DNA from: Corynebacterium mustelae
GTDB lineage: Bacteria; Actinomycetota; Actinomycetes; Mycobacteriales; Mycobacteriaceae
NCBI RefSeq assembly: GCF_001020985.1
Contig: NZ_CP011542.1
Span: forward strand, 2,046,001 to 2,110,000
Direction of reading: 5' to 3'
DNA length: 64,000 bases
Of the stretch, positions 36,555-46,207 are shown piece by piece; position 1 is the stretch's first letter; each line of letters starts with the position of its first letter. The notes beneath the pieces were generated by a model, which saw nothing but the letters and a program-made list of their open reading frames with translations, did not search any database and was not told the DNA's origin. The position numbers were made by a program, and so were the translations under genes.

Positions 36555-38360
36555 ATGATTTTCGAATATTTGGTGCCAAAACCTTTCGAAATAATGGGGG
36601 CTGTGCGGAGAGAACATGATCAACGAGTCCTTGATATTGCTGTGGGGGATGTAACCGCCCTGTTTTGCCCTAGAACGATCGGGCAGTGGACCATGCCTCT
36701 CGAATACTTTACGGGCAAGGATCCCTTGTATCGGTACCAGAGATACCAGCTTCTGCGCTATTCCGACAAAACGCCCGCCTGCACCGTAGCAATCCAAAGT
36801 ATGTCGGTTATCTCCCTGAACCACGTAACCGAGGCGGACATTGCCGGGTCGGGTGGCCCTACTGATCTTGATAAGTGGCGCGAGTGGCTACGACAGTCGT
36901 GGGAATCCCCCATGAATGCCAAACTCCTGGGCCCAGTTGAGTGGTCTCCTGATTTATCCGTTATCAAGGTTGAACTCAAAGTGGTTGATGTTTTCGAGGA
37001 ACCCTTTGTTCCGGATTGGCCCGTCATCAGTGAGGAAGAATCCTTGAACCTCCTCTTCCATGGGCTCCTTAAGCGCCCCACCCCGGCCATGGTAATGGAG
37101 ACGATTCTTTACACCACACCCCCGCCTTCGCTTGAGCTGCGCATTATTGCCTTTGACTACCTCTCGCACGCACGGTCGTTGACGCGGATCGAGTTCGTCT
37201 CTGCTCCTGTTTTGTCCAAGCAACTGGCCACGGCACGTCGTATGGTCGAGAAAATCCCTGGCCTTCCTGTGGCCCCCACCCACGCCGACGCCGAAAAGCT
37301 GGTTACGTGGCTGGAAGACTGTTTTCAGGAACTCGGGATCGCGCAGATGAAGCCCACGCGGCGTCATCATTCGAAAACCGGACATCGGTCAGGGCCACGT
37401 ACGGATATTCGACAACGGTGGAACCGCAAACAACTCGCTCAACACTTTCCTAACCTAAGTGTCAACCAGTACCGCAAAACAGTTCGCACCCTCATCCACC
37501 TGCATAAACGCGCACTCACTGCGCGTTCCGCCGCCGATTTGGCACGCTGCATCCGCTTGGGTAAAACGCGACTTGCTGCCCATATTGACCGTGACGCATT
37601 CGTACAATCCCCCTCCACTGCACAGTTTATCGCCTATTATCTTGCACAGGTGAAGTCACGTACTCGGTTCACCACTGGTACTCAGGATCGCCCGATGAAC
37701 GAAACCGCAGAAAGTTTGCTGCAACGCGCTCTTGCCGACCCCACATTCAACCCCGAACTGGTGTCACTGGTGTACAACCCGCCACACATCATCGCCATGC
37801 TTGACGACGCCGCCAAACTCAAACTGCTTGACTTCTACTTCGCCGAGCTAACGTGGCTCGCCACTCAGCTCAAAAAACTGTGGAAGCCGCAATGGCGCGG
37901 TGAGAATATGGTGATGCGCAAAGGTGATGATTCTTCCGCATGGAACGCGGCAGCACGGGCCTGGGATCAGATGCGCACCGGCTGGCTCAGCATTATTGTT
38001 GGTGCAGGCTGGACCGATATTTTAAAAGAATTCTCTTTCGGCAAAGTCCCCTCCCTCGTCTCTGGCGATATTGCGTTTTTGCACCACCTGGAAGAAACCC
38101 ACGAGACGCACCCCGATGTTCGGGTCTTTCACGAATTACCGTTGCCATGGGAGGTCGTGCTGGGTAATGCCGATTGCACTGACGAAATGGTGCGTACCGC
38201 CTGTCAGAAAGTAGGAATCGACCCGGATGCTAAAGGCTGGACAAGGCCTTATTCGCAGCCGGAGTTGGCGGTAACTTGCCCTACTTACGGCATTCTGAAG
38301 GGCCTTTCACCCGCAGCGAAAGTAACACGTTTAACAGGATGGTTTTCCAGAAAGGGGTAG
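36555..38360 (+). CDS. P-family protein P3 (unrecognised)
   Basis: 601 residues, the longest of the three. Opens MIFEYLVPKPFEIMG. Family features are KTPACTVAIQSMSVISL, QLAQHFPNLSVNQYRKTVRTL, LLQRALADPTFNPELVSLVY, SSAWNAAARAWDQMRTGW and [10 protein letters not shown]. Compared with P2 it has a longer N-terminal beta region, an insertion rich in Arg/His/Lys (MKPTRRHHSKTGHRSGPRTD) before the shared basic segment, and a C-terminal extension of about 35 residues. No known domain seen. No tRNA-like RNA is visible after it, unlike P1 and P2. Confidence 0.7.
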   Translation: MIFEYLVPKPFEIMGAVRREHDQRVLDIAVGDVTALFCPRTIGQWTMPLEYFTGKDPLYRYQRYQLLRYSDKTPACTVAIQSMSVISLNHVTEADIAGSGGPTDLDKWREWLRQSWESPMNAKLLGPVEWSPDLSVIKVELKVVDVFEEPFVPDWPVISEEESLNLLFHGLLKRPTPAMVMETILYTTPPPSLELRIIAFDYLSHARSLTRIEFVSAPVLSKQLATARRMVEKIPGLPVAPTHADAEKLVTWLEDCFQELGIAQMKPTRRHHSKTGHRSGPRTDIRQRWNRKQLAQHFPNLSVNQYRKTVRTLIHLHKRALTARSAADLARCIRLGKTRLAAHIDRDAFVQSPSTAQFIAYYLAQVKSRTRFTTGTQDRPMNETAESLLQRALADPTFNPELVSLVYNPPHIIAMLDDAAKLKLLDFYFAELTWLATQLKKLWKPQWRGENMVMRKGDDSSAWNAAARAWDQMRTGWLSIIVGAGWTDILKEFSFGKVPSLVSGDIAFLHHLEETHETHPDVRVFHELPLPWEVVLGNADCTDEMVRTACQKVGIDPDAKGWTRPYSQPELAVTCPTYGILKGLSPAAKVTRLTGWFSRKG

Positions 38361-38530
38361 CCAAGATTCCTAAAAACAGCGATCTTTGGTTAATGCGACT
38401 ATCCAGCAAACCCCAGTGATTACCTGCTATAGCGTTTTTGCTGCTGGGAATAATGGGTGCAGTGTGCTGAGTATATGGGAGCACATGTGGGGTTCGTTGA
38501 TCAGATCGCTTCTCTTCCAAGAAGTAAGCA

Positions 38531-39595
38531 CTACTGTCCGCGAAATTTGATGCACCCGACAGCAAGCGGTTTGACGCGGCGATAAAGCTCATGCCCGACA
38601 AGTGCTTCGTTGGGATCAGGTGGGGTGTCCGAGAGGTAATCCATGAAGTACGGTGTCGCTGGGAAAAATCCCCAGGCAACGCCCGCACCGCCGCACAGTG
38701 CGTTTCCACCGTCACCGCCTTTGAGGGTGAAACTGTCGTCCTCGCTAACAAGCTCTGGGTGGTAGGGATCGGAGGCGATGGTGAGGCCGAAGAAGTTAGG
38801 CTCGGAAAGCACACCTTTGACCGCCGAGTCGGTATCGCGTGGCTGGTCATTGGAGTTGGTCGCGCTGGTTACCATGATGGAATCGAAGTCAATGCTATCG
38901 CCCCACGCGGCTAAGGTGGCACAGCCACCACCGGCAAGATATTCCCACTCCCGCATGGTCGGCAAAAAGAAACCCGCCGCCTCAATGCTAGCGTTGAGCT
39001 GTGCGAACGTGGGGGCGTCGAAAAGCTCAACCCGCCACGGTGCCTGCAGGTCGGTCCGCGACACCCGCATGTTTTGGTATGCGGTTACGGCAAGCACGTT
39101 ATCGGCTTCCCCGGCGCGAATGAGTTCATGGGCGTATGAATCCGGCGGTAGGGTGTCGAGCGCGACTTCACGCCAGCAGGGATTCTGTGCGGTACGTTCC
39201 ACAAGCATCGGCGGAATAGTACATTCTTGTTTGGGGGTCGTGTTTGCCAGGAAGGTCTGTGTTAGTTGGTTGCGAAAATCAGGAGAAAAGGCGGTGTCTA
39301 GTACCTCATCGTCGGTACCATCCTCGAAACTTTCAGCGAGATCAAGCCACATGTCTGGTTGTGGTTCTGATTTAAATCCGTCCCATCCCAGGGTGATGGT
39401 GGCGCCGGGTACGAATACGAATTCCGAGCCTTCAATGTCGAAGATTGCGGTGGAAATACCGCGTCCGAACCGGTTGAAGGTGGCATACCTACATGATTCC
39501 GCGTTGATTTCTGCGGCTATTTCGGTAAGTAGAGTTTCCCGTTCTGGTTGCGAAAGTAAGCTGTATTCAGGTTCGGTAAGGTCCGTTGGGTTCAT
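38531..39595 (-). CDS. Formylglycine-generating-enzyme-like (SUMF1 fold) protein
   Basis: 354 residues, cytoplasmic. The C-terminal half has the SUMF1/FGE pattern: FLPTMREWEYLAGGG followed by WGDSI, then TLKGGDGGNALCGGAGVAW, in place of the usual LPTEAEWEYAARGG...WG and GG(S/T). The N-terminal half (ISTAIFDIEGSEFVFVPGATITLGWDG) matches the strand that opens this fold. The catalytic cysteine pair of true FGE is not clearly present, so it may be a binding or other modification domain. Last gene of the accessory island; its partner is unknown. Confidence 0.55.
   Translation of the reverse strand: MNPTDLTEPEYSLLSQPERETLLTEIAAEINAESCRYATFNRFGRGISTAIFDIEGSEFVFVPGATITLGWDGFKSEPQPDMWLDLAESFEDGTDDEVLDTAFSPDFRNQLTQTFLANTTPKQECTIPPMLVERTAQNPCWREVALDTLPPDSYAHELIRAGEADNVLAVTAYQNMRVSRTDLQAPWRVELFDAPTFAQLNASIEAAGFFLPTMREWEYLAGGGCATLAAWGDSIDFDSIMVTSATNSNDQPRDTDSAVKGVLSEPNFFGLTIASDPYHPELVSEDDSFTLKGGDGGNALCGGAGVAWGFFPATPYFMDYLSDTPPDPNEALVGHELYRRVKPLAVGCIKFRGQ
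39018..39027 (+). repeat. GTCGAAAAGC motif copy 10
   Basis: Exact copy, preceded by C, inside the FGE-like gene (opposite strand reads Leu-Phe-Asp-Ala). Confidence 0.8.
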
Positions 39596-39678
39596 GGGGT
39601 CTCGTTGTGTCTAAGGCTTGGTGCGTGTAACCTTGGGTTCCCACCGCACTATAGTGCCGTGGCGTGCTGTTTTTGTGG

Positions 39679-40200
39679 TTAATTGCCAGGGATTTTCAGA
39701 CCGCTAAGATCGGCATTTTCATGCTTGAGCAACCAGAGTTTCGCGTCTGTTCCCGCCGCGTATCCGGTGAGGCTGCCCGCACTTCCGACCACCCGGTGGC
39801 ATGGGATGATGATGGAAATGGGGTTGTGCCCAACCGCACCACCGACGGCTTGTGCACTCATGGGACTGTCGGATTTCGCCGCTAGTTGGGCAGCTATATC
39901 GCCGTAGGTTCGGTACTGGCCGTAGGGAATCTGGCACAGGATTTCCCATACGGCTTGGCGAAACCCACTGCCTTCTGGTTTTAAGGGCAGTTCGGTGATG
40001 TCTGGCTCTTCGCCTGCGAAATACCGGTCCAGCCACGTTATGGTTTGGCGTACCATAGGCGCGGTTGGATCGACGACGCTGCGCGGTGCGAGGGTGGCTT
40101 GATCGTATTTTTGTCCTTTTGCCCACACCCCACATACGTGGTTATCGGTGCAGGCAATGGTGTAGGTTCCTAGTGGTGCTAGGTATTCGGCGGTAAACAT
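39679..40200 (-). CDS. ogt: Methylated-DNA-protein-cysteine methyltransferase
   Basis: Suicide repair protein that transfers alkyl groups from O6-alkylguanine to its own cysteine. The acceptor-cysteine motif is IIIPCHRVVGSAGSLTGYAAG, preceded by the helix-turn-helix segment PYGQYRTYGDIAAQL and the asparagine hinge GGAVGHNPISI. The start at 40200 gives 173 residues; the longer frame begins at a TTG inside panC and is less likely. It follows panC by 40 bases on the same strand. Confidence 0.92.
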   Translation of the reverse strand: MFTAEYLAPLGTYTIACTDNHVCGVWAKGQKYDQATLAPRSVVDPTAPMVRQTITWLDRYFAGEEPDITELPLKPEGSGFRQAVWEILCQIPYGQYRTYGDIAAQLAAKSDSPMSAQAVGGAVGHNPISIIIPCHRVVGSAGSLTGYAAGTDAKLWLLKHENADLSGLKIPGN

Positions 40201-40240
40201 GGTGTGAAGATCACCTAATCCGGTTGAGTGCAATGTCGGT

Positions 40241-41071
40241 TTATGCCAATTCAATTGCCATATTATCGATCAATCGGGTTTCGCCGACCCGCGCCGCGAT
40301 GAGCAGGCGGTTTTCTCCGGAAACTGGATCTGTAAGTTCTGGGCTTGTCACTGCCACGTAATCCACTACAATCTCGGGGTGCGCTGTCAGTGTTTCGGTT
40401 ACCGCGCGTTGTACTGCGGCTGCGGTGTCGTGTTGGGCACCGGCGTGTAATGCGCGATAGATGGTTGGTGCTAATTGTGTCTGCTCTTTCGATAGGTACT
40501 GATTGCGGGAGCTTAACGCCAGACCGGAGTCTTCCCGTACGGTGGGGGCTGCGATTATGGTGATATTTAGGTTGAGGTCAGTCACCATCTGTTTTATTAG
40601 TAGTAGTTGTTGGTAGTCTTTCTCACCGAAAACGGCATGCGTTGCGCCGGTGATGTGGAACAGCTTGTGCACCACGGTGAGTACACCAGCGAAGTGGGTG
40701 GGGCGCGTTTTCCCCTCCAGGATGCTTCCTGCTGGGCCAGGATGGATGATGGTTCGTGGCCCGGCTGCATACATTTCGTTCGCTGTGGGGGCGAATACGT
40801 ATGGCACGCCCGCTGTTTTCAGTTTTTCCACGTCCTTATCCAGGGTGCGCGGGTAGGCGTCGAGATCCTCCCCGGCGGCGAATTGCAGTGGGTTGACGAA
40901 GATGCTCACGATCACCATCGCATCGGGGATTTCCTGTGCTTTAGCCACCAGGCTTAGGTGTCCGGCGTGGAGTGCCCCCATGGTGGGTACCAGTACTACC
41001 GGGCCGTTGAAGTTTCGGGTGAGGGCTTGCAGCTCATCTATGGTGTGCACAACCTGTGTCATTGACGTCAC
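40241..41071 (-). CDS. panC: Pantothenate synthetase (pantoate-beta-alanine ligase)
   Basis: Joins pantoate and beta-alanine with ATP, the last step of pantothenate synthesis. The nucleotidyl-transferase signature is VLVPTMGALHAGHLSLV, followed by FVNPLQFAAGEDLDAYPRT, the FGEKDYQQL motif and the LSSRNQYLS loop. About 276 residues. Both GTG 41071 (AAAGGAAA immediately upstream) and the ATG three codons later are possible. panB, usually adjacent, lies about 17 kb away on the other strand. Confidence 0.95.
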   Translation of the reverse strand: MTSMTQVVHTIDELQALTRNFNGPVVLVPTMGALHAGHLSLVAKAQEIPDAMVIVSIFVNPLQFAAGEDLDAYPRTLDKDVEKLKTAGVPYVFAPTANEMYAAGPRTIIHPGPAGSILEGKTRPTHFAGVLTVVHKLFHITGATHAVFGEKDYQQLLLIKQMVTDLNLNITIIAAPTVREDSGLALSSRNQYLSKEQTQLAPTIYRALHAGAQHDTAAAVQRAVTETLTAHPEIVVDYVAVTSPELTDPVSGENRLLIAARVGETRLIDNMAIELA

Positions 41072-41119
41072 GTTTCCTTTTGCGGATTATGGTTAGGGGA
41101 CGTTTTTGCTTGTCGACGC

Positions 41120-43456
41120 TTAAAAACCGGCTCGTTTTAACGCATCCGCTAATGACCCGCCACTGGTGTCCCGGTTCTTGGTATTGCTGGTCCTACCGTT
41201 GTTAGTCCGCTGGCCCCGACCGTTGGCAGTGCGCTTATCGGCCCTGTCGCGCCTTGATCTGGTGCCACCTTGTGCGGCCCCACCTTTGTTCCCGCTGGGT
41301 TGGTTGGGCTCGTCGTCAAGCCGCATACTGAGGCTGATGCGGTTGCGGTCGACATCAACCTCTAGGACTTTCACTTTGACTACCTGGCCGGAGCGCACAA
41401 AGTCGTGGGGGTCGGAGACGAAGGTATTGGCAAGCGCTGAGACGTGAACCAGTCCGTCTTGGTGGACTCCGATGTCGACGAAAGCGCCGAAGGCAGCCAC
41501 GTTGGTGACCGTGCCTTCTAAAATCATGCCGGGGTGAAGGTCAGTGATTTTCTCCACGCCTTCTTTGAAGGTGGCGGTAGTAAATTCCGGTCGGGGGTCC
41601 CGTCCCGGTTTGTCTAATTCTTTCAAAATGTCAGTGACGGTTGGCACACCGAATGTGTTGTCGGCAAAATCTTTCGCTTTAAGTGTGCTTAAGACGCGTG
41701 TGTTTCCAATCAGCTCGGCTACCCCTAGTCCGGTTGCTGACGCGATACGACGCACGACAGGATAGGCTTCGGGGTGAACTGCTGAGGCATCGAGAGGATC
41801 GGTGCCGCCTTGGATGCGTAGGAATCCAGCGCATTGTTCATAGGCTTTAGGCCCTAATCGAGGAACCTTTTTCAAACCGCTTCGGCTGTCAAAACAGCCG
41901 TGTTCGTCGCGGTAGGCAACAATGTTTTCTGCGATTGTGCCACTGATACCTGCAACCCGTGATAACAACGGGACCGAGGCGGTATTAAGGTCGACACCCA
42001 CTGCGTTTACGGCGTCTTCAACCACCGCATCCAGAGTTTTAGCCAACGCCGTCTGGTTGACGTCATGTTGGTACTGTCCAACTCCGATGGCTTTGGGGTC
42101 GATTTTAACCAGTTCTGCTAGTGGGTCTTGCAGCCTACGCGCAATAGAGACTGCACCGCGCAGTGATACGTCCATATCGGGGAATTCTTTGGCGGCGATT
42201 TCGGAGGCTGAATAAACCGAAGCACCAGATTCACTGACCACCACCGGGGTTGGTTTTACCCCGCCTGCTTGGCCGATGAGTTTTGCAACTTCGTGGCTGA
42301 GCTTTTCGGTTTCGCGGCTCGCCGTGCCGTTGCCCACGGCGATGAGATCAACGCCGTGGGTGGCGCAGGCGGTGGCAAGTGCCTGCACTGCCTGGTTCCA
42401 TTGGTTTTGTGGCTGGTGTGGGTACACGATCAAGGTGTCGAGTACTTTTCCGGTGCCGTCGATCACCGCACATTTCACGCCGTTTCGGTACCCAGGGTCA
42501 AGCCCGAGGGTGGCGCGTTGTCCTGCTGGTGCAGCCAAAAGCACGTCTTTGAGGTTGCGGGCGAATACGTCAAGCGCGCCTTCTTCTGCTTTTTCTTTCA
42601 ACCGCATACGAACATCCAAACTGGAAGAAACATATAGTTTTGTTTTCCAACCCCACCGAACAGCATCGGCCAACCAGGCGCTTGATGTGTCGAGGTTAAA
42701 GTGTTCGGCGATGGTTCCGCAATAGACATCATCCTCACCTGCATCCAAGTGAAGTTGCAAAATGCCTTCTTTTTCGCCACGTAAAAGAGCGAGGATACGG
42801 TGAGACGGCAGGCTGTCAAACGGCTCAGCGAAGTCGAAGTAGTCCTTGAATTTAGCCCCTTCTGCTTCTTTACCTTCCACCACGCTGGCTCCCATGCTGC
42901 CGGTGGCATACATGCGTTCGCGTACCGTTCCTACTAGATCGGCATCGAGCGCGAACCGGTCGATGAGTATGGCACGTGCCCCTTCCAGCACTTTCTTTTC
43001 ATCCTCAAAACCCGCAGTGCAATACTCGGAGGCCAGTTGTGCCGGGTCAGCTTCCGGAGTGCCGATGAGAGTATCGAGCAGCGGCTCAAGTCCTGCCTCA
43101 CGGGCGGTGTCTGCTTTGGTTTTCCGCCGCTTCTTATAGGGCAGGTACAAGTCTTCGAGTCGTGCTTTCGTGTCGCATTCTTCAATCAATGCCCGCAAGT
43201 CATCGGTAAGTTTTCCTTGCTCTTCGATGGCAGCGAGGATAGTGTTTTTGCGTTCTGACAGTTCAGATAAATAAGTGGCGCGCTCTTCGATGGTGCGCAG
43301 TTGGGTATCGTCTAACCCACCGGTTACTTCTTTTCGGTAGCGAGCGATAAAAGGAACGGTATTACCTTCAGCCAGAAGTTTCAGGGCCGCATCCACTTGA
43401 GTTGCGGCGATCTGTAATTCCTGGGCAATGTGCTGTGCAATGCTGTCAGAACTCAT
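41120..43456 (-). CDS. tex: Tex-family S1 RNA-binding protein
   Basis: 778-residue cytoplasmic nucleic-acid-binding protein related to Tex of Bordetella and to eukaryotic Spt6. Domains in order: Tex N-terminal helical domain ([20 protein letters not shown]), YqgF/RNase-H-like domain ([20 protein letters not shown]), helix-hairpin-helix region ([16 protein letters not shown]) and an S1 domain near 640-710 ([22 protein letters not shown]). A basic Gly/Arg/Asn tail follows. The start at 43456 begins [14 protein letters not shown]; the open frame upstream is not Tex-like. Confidence 0.93.
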   Translation of the reverse strand: MSSDSIAQHIAQELQIAATQVDAALKLLAEGNTVPFIARYRKEVTGGLDDTQLRTIEERATYLSELSERKNTILAAIEEQGKLTDDLRALIEECDTKARLEDLYLPYKKRRKTKADTAREAGLEPLLDTLIGTPEADPAQLASEYCTAGFEDEKKVLEGARAILIDRFALDADLVGTVRERMYATGSMGASVVEGKEAEGAKFKDYFDFAEPFDSLPSHRILALLRGEKEGILQLHLDAGEDDVYCGTIAEHFNLDTSSAWLADAVRWGWKTKLYVSSSLDVRMRLKEKAEEGALDVFARNLKDVLLAAPAGQRATLGLDPGYRNGVKCAVIDGTGKVLDTLIVYPHQPQNQWNQAVQALATACATHGVDLIAVGNGTASRETEKLSHEVAKLIGQAGGVKPTPVVVSESGASVYSASEIAAKEFPDMDVSLRGAVSIARRLQDPLAELVKIDPKAIGVGQYQHDVNQTALAKTLDAVVEDAVNAVGVDLNTASVPLLSRVAGISGTIAENIVAYRDEHGCFDSRSGLKKVPRLGPKAYEQCAGFLRIQGGTDPLDASAVHPEAYPVVRRIASATGLGVAELIGNTRVLSTLKAKDFADNTFGVPTVTDILKELDKPGRDPRPEFTTATFKEGVEKITDLHPGMILEGTVTNVAAFGAFVDIGVHQDGLVHVSALANTFVSDPHDFVRSGQVVKVKVLEVDVDRNRISLSMRLDDEPNQPSGNKGGAAQGGTRSRRDRADKRTANGRGQRTNNGRTSNTKNRDTSGGSLADALKRAGF

Positions 43457-43660
43457 TGCGTTGAGTTTAGTACTTAATTGCCCGAACCAGTTGATGCAGT
43501 GCGCACAACAACGCCTCACCTTGGTGCGCACCGTAAGAAATACTCCCCAACCTCGTAGTTTTTCTAAACCCAATTCATAAAGACGTCAAAGCTGAAATCG
43601 TAGGGGTTGGTCACAACAAAACTCCAGTTAAACGGGTAGCTGGCGTGAGCTTATGAGGGA

Positions 43661-43722
43661 AACTCGACCTTTTCATCGCTAAGTGGTTGGTTTCATGGTT
43701 TGGCAGAGGAATAAGTCGAGTT
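43661..43722. repeat. 62-base inverted-repeat family, copy C
   Basis: AACTCGACCTTTTC ... AATAAGTCGAGTT; the core GGTTGGTTTCATGGTTTGGC matches the reverse complement of copy B. Orientation is opposite to copies A, B and D. Confidence 0.75.
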
Positions 43723-43797
43723 TGGGTTTTGGGTTAGGTAAGCGCACTGACCGCACTTATACAGCTGACTGATGGAAAAACTACGTAGGCACACGAT

Positions 43798-43832
43798 AAA
43801 CCCCCGACTCACTGTATTTTGTGAAACGGGGG
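43798..43832 (-). terminator. Terminator after FMN reductase gene
   Basis: CCCCCG / CGGGGG outer stem with TCAC/GTGA inner stem, followed by TTTATC on the minus strand. Confidence 0.75.
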
Positions 43833-43869
43833 TGAACATTATCCGAAGGATTATAACTAGCGGCGGCGC

Positions 43870-44526
43870 TTAGCTGTTGCCGTCGTGTCCTTGAAGCAAG
43901 TTCGAGAACGGCACTACGTCATCAGCAGACATTGAAGATGCTGTCGGTTTCTTGCGTTGGCTGAAGTTTTGGCTCAACCCTCCTACTGAGTCACCTTTTT
44001 CGACAAGATATGCGGCCAGTTGGCGGGCGGCTTTCGCGATGCGGCCATCTAGTTCCGATTCCGCGCCGAAATCGTCGGTAGCGGCAAAGACTGCGGTTGG
44101 CATAACGACGGCCTTGAGGTAAGCAAAAAGTGGACGCAAGGCGTATTCCAACACCAACGAATGCCTACCGGTTCCGGCAGTAGCTGCGATAATCACTGGT
44201 GTGTCGATCAGCGCTTCCAGATCCAACACGTCAATGAACATCTTGAACACACCGGCATAGCTGGCGCTGAACACGGGTGTTACCGCTATGAGTGCGTCTG
44301 CGGCTGCAACCTGGTCTAATGCTTCGCGTAGCTTCTCGGAGTACACGCCTGTGGCCATGACTGTTGCCAAGTCCATGACATAGTTATTGATGTCAATGTC
44401 AATAACATTCAGCCCCTCACCCCGGTTAGTCACTTCGGCGGTCACGGAACCGGAAATCTTTTGGCTCAACATTTTGGTTGTCGATGGCGTTGACAATCCA
44501 GCATTGAGAACAACAAGTTGTTTCAT
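43870..44526 (-). CDS. NADPH-dependent FMN reductase, CE1759 type
   Basis: 218-residue flavodoxin-like flavin reductase. The N-terminal LVVLNAGLSTPSTTKML is the phosphate-binding loop. VTPVFSASYAGVFKMFIDVL and IIAATAGTGRHSLVLEYALR are the usual FMN-binding and dimer segments. It lies 31 bases downstream of the luciferase-like monooxygenase and very likely supplies it with reduced FMN. The pair is recurrent in corynebacteria. It ends in a strong hairpin. Confidence 0.85.
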   Translation of the reverse strand: MKQLVVLNAGLSTPSTTKMLSQKISGSVTAEVTNRGEGLNVIDIDINNYVMDLATVMATGVYSEKLREALDQVAAADALIAVTPVFSASYAGVFKMFIDVLDLEALIDTPVIIAATAGTGRHSLVLEYALRPLFAYLKAVVMPTAVFAATDDFGAESELDGRIAKAARQLAAYLVEKGDSVGGLSQNFSQRKKPTASSMSADDVVPFSNLLQGHDGNS

Positions 44527-44557
44527 ATCTAACTCCTACAACGACTACGGCTAGTTA

Positions 44558-45685
44558 CTAGGCCTTAGCCTCTGCTTCGGCAGGCAAAACGAGACGGTGC
44601 GGGGAATCAGGACCAGCCTCAACCAGGCTTTGGTGTGATGGTGGATCCGAAGGTACATGCGCTGGACGACGCCGTTCAAACTCTTCACGCAGAACAGGAA
44701 CGATCTGAGTACCAAGAATCTCGATTTGCTCCAACACAACCTGCTCCGGCAAGCCTGCGTGGTCGATGAGGAACATCAAGCGCTGGAAGTCGCCAACATG
44801 ATCTGCGTAGCTTAGGTACCGGTCGATGATCTGCTCTGGGGTGCCGACGGTCAGCGGGGTCAAGGTGGAGAATTCCTCCAAGGATGGACCATGGCCATAT
44901 ACCGGAGCGTTATCGAAGTACGGCCGGAAAATCCGCTTAGCCTCAGCTTCAGTTTCGGCAGCGAAGAACTGGCCACCCAAGCCGACGATCGCTTGATCTG
45001 CTGCACCATGACCATAATGCTCGAAACGCTGACGATACAGGTTCACCATCTCTGCGGTGTGCTCAATATTCCAGAAGATATTGTTATGGAAGAACCCATC
45101 GCCGTAGTACGCTGCTTGTTCTGCGATTTCCTTGGAACGGATGGAGCCGTGCCATACGAATGGCGCAACGTTATCGAGCGGCCGAGGCACGCTGGTAAAG
45201 GATTGGAGTGGTGTGCGGAACTTGCCGCTCCAATCGACAACGTCTTCACGCCACAAGCGACGCACGAGGTGGTAATTCTCAACGGCTAATGGAATCGCGC
45301 TGCGAATATCCTTACCAAACCACGGATAAACTGGGCCGGTGTTACCGCGCCCTAACATAAGGTCGACCCGACCCCCGGTGAGGTGCTGAACATATGCGTA
45401 GTCTTCCGCAATACGCACCGGATCAGTGGTGGTAATAAGAGTGGTGGCGGTGGTAAATTGCAGCTTTTGCGTTTGCGCCGCAAGGTACGCCATTAGGATC
45501 GGCGGGTTAGCGGGTGCAATAAAAGGCGGATTGTGGTGCTGGCCAGTGCCAAATACATCTAAGCCAACCTCTTCTGCCTTTTTTGCGTATTTAACAGTTG
45601 AGAGAATGCGCTCATTCTCGGTAGGGATAGTGCCTGTAGTGGGATCTTGGGTTACATCACCGATTGTAAAAATTCCGAATTGCAT
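44558..45685 (-). CDS. Luciferase-like FMN-dependent monooxygenase, CE1758 type
   Basis: 375-residue LLM-class flavin monooxygenase. MQFGIFTIGDVTQDPTTG at the start, EEVGLDVFGTGQHHNPPF, LTGGRVDLMLGRGNTGPVYPW and PFVWHGSIRSKEIAEQAA follow the family's TIM-barrel pattern. The start at 45685 is chosen over a GTG ten codons upstream because it opens directly with the first barrel strand. Operon with the FMN reductase. Substrate unknown. Confidence 0.87.
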   Translation of the reverse strand: MQFGIFTIGDVTQDPTTGTIPTENERILSTVKYAKKAEEVGLDVFGTGQHHNPPFIAPANPPILMAYLAAQTQKLQFTTATTLITTTDPVRIAEDYAYVQHLTGGRVDLMLGRGNTGPVYPWFGKDIRSAIPLAVENYHLVRRLWREDVVDWSGKFRTPLQSFTSVPRPLDNVAPFVWHGSIRSKEIAEQAAYYGDGFFHNNIFWNIEHTAEMVNLYRQRFEHYGHGAADQAIVGLGGQFFAAETEAEAKRIFRPYFDNAPVYGHGPSLEEFSTLTPLTVGTPEQIIDRYLSYADHVGDFQRLMFLIDHAGLPEQVVLEQIEILGTQIVPVLREEFERRRPAHVPSDPPSHQSLVEAGPDSPHRLVLPAEAEAKA

Positions 45686-45809
45686 AGGTACATCATAACC
45701 AGGTTTCGTTGACACGTCAACAATGCTGGTTAGGGCCTAAAAATGTCACTTTTTATAACACGATTTTACACTTAAAACCGCTGCGCCCACGTGGTGAAAC
45801 TATCTTCAG

Positions 45810-46175
45810 TCACGACCGTTTGATCGAACACGTTGCCATCGAGCCGGGGTCAATAAAACCATCAACCGTGGTTCCGTACCACAGTGCATCATCAGGCAAT
45901 AGCTTTACGACGACCGCGGTTGCGTCGACAAGCGAACGATCGCACCGGCCATGCACCACAATGCGATACACCGACTCCGCCACCGGAACCTTGCCTGTGC
46001 GTTGTTCATACTGCGCCACCAGCATATTATCCGGCTCACAGCTGAAATTTTCCTCCATGGAATACACGGCGACAACCTCAAACCCAGCCGGTGGCTTAGA
46101 TTGAAGCTGGTCTTCAAACTGCTGTACCTGCGCTGGACTAAGCAAAACATGCACATCTACCGAAACATCATCCAT
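45810..46175 (-). CDS. Conserved-looking hypothetical protein, 121 residues
   Basis: MDDVSVDVHVLLSPAQVQQF with AAGGAG eight bases before the ATG. Alternating hydrophobic strands (FEVVAVYSMEENF, SVYRIVVHGRC, ATAVVVKLLP) and one acidic helix; no signal peptide. Three cysteines. No family recognised. It lies downstream of trmD across 32 bases, so it may be the last gene of the rimM-trmD transcript. Confidence 0.6.
   Translation of the reverse strand: MDDVSVDVHVLLSPAQVQQFEDQLQSKPPAGFEVVAVYSMEENFSCEPDNMLVAQYEQRTGKVPVAESVYRIVVHGRCDRSLVDATAVVVKLLPDDALWYGTTVDGFIDPGSMATCSIKRS
45924..45933 (+). repeat. Variant motif GTCGACAAGC
   Basis: One of seven copies of the one-base variant of GTCGAAAAGC. The others are at 21260, 28188, 30859, 41108 (minus), 56378 and 62517. 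Each is preceded by C on the motif strand. Confidence 0.5.
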
Positions 46176-46207
46176 GATTGATTCTCCTTATTACGACAAT
46201 CATTCGC

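Larger units (their letters stand above)
43457..43869. other. 413-base intergenic region with repeat copy C and a terminator
   Basis: Contains one member of the inverted repeat family (43661-43722), the terminator of the upstream FMN reductase gene (43798-43832) and the tex promoter region. No gene seen. Confidence 0.6.

Noticed and set aside
37291..37300. CCGAAAAGC near-match in P3 and similar one-off mismatches (17507, 25968)
   Set aside because: Isolated one-mismatch hits, expected by chance; not counted with the exact copies.
38778..39614. 278-residue open frame opposite the FGE-like gene
   Set aside because: Low-complexity shadow; the FGE-like frame has clear motifs.
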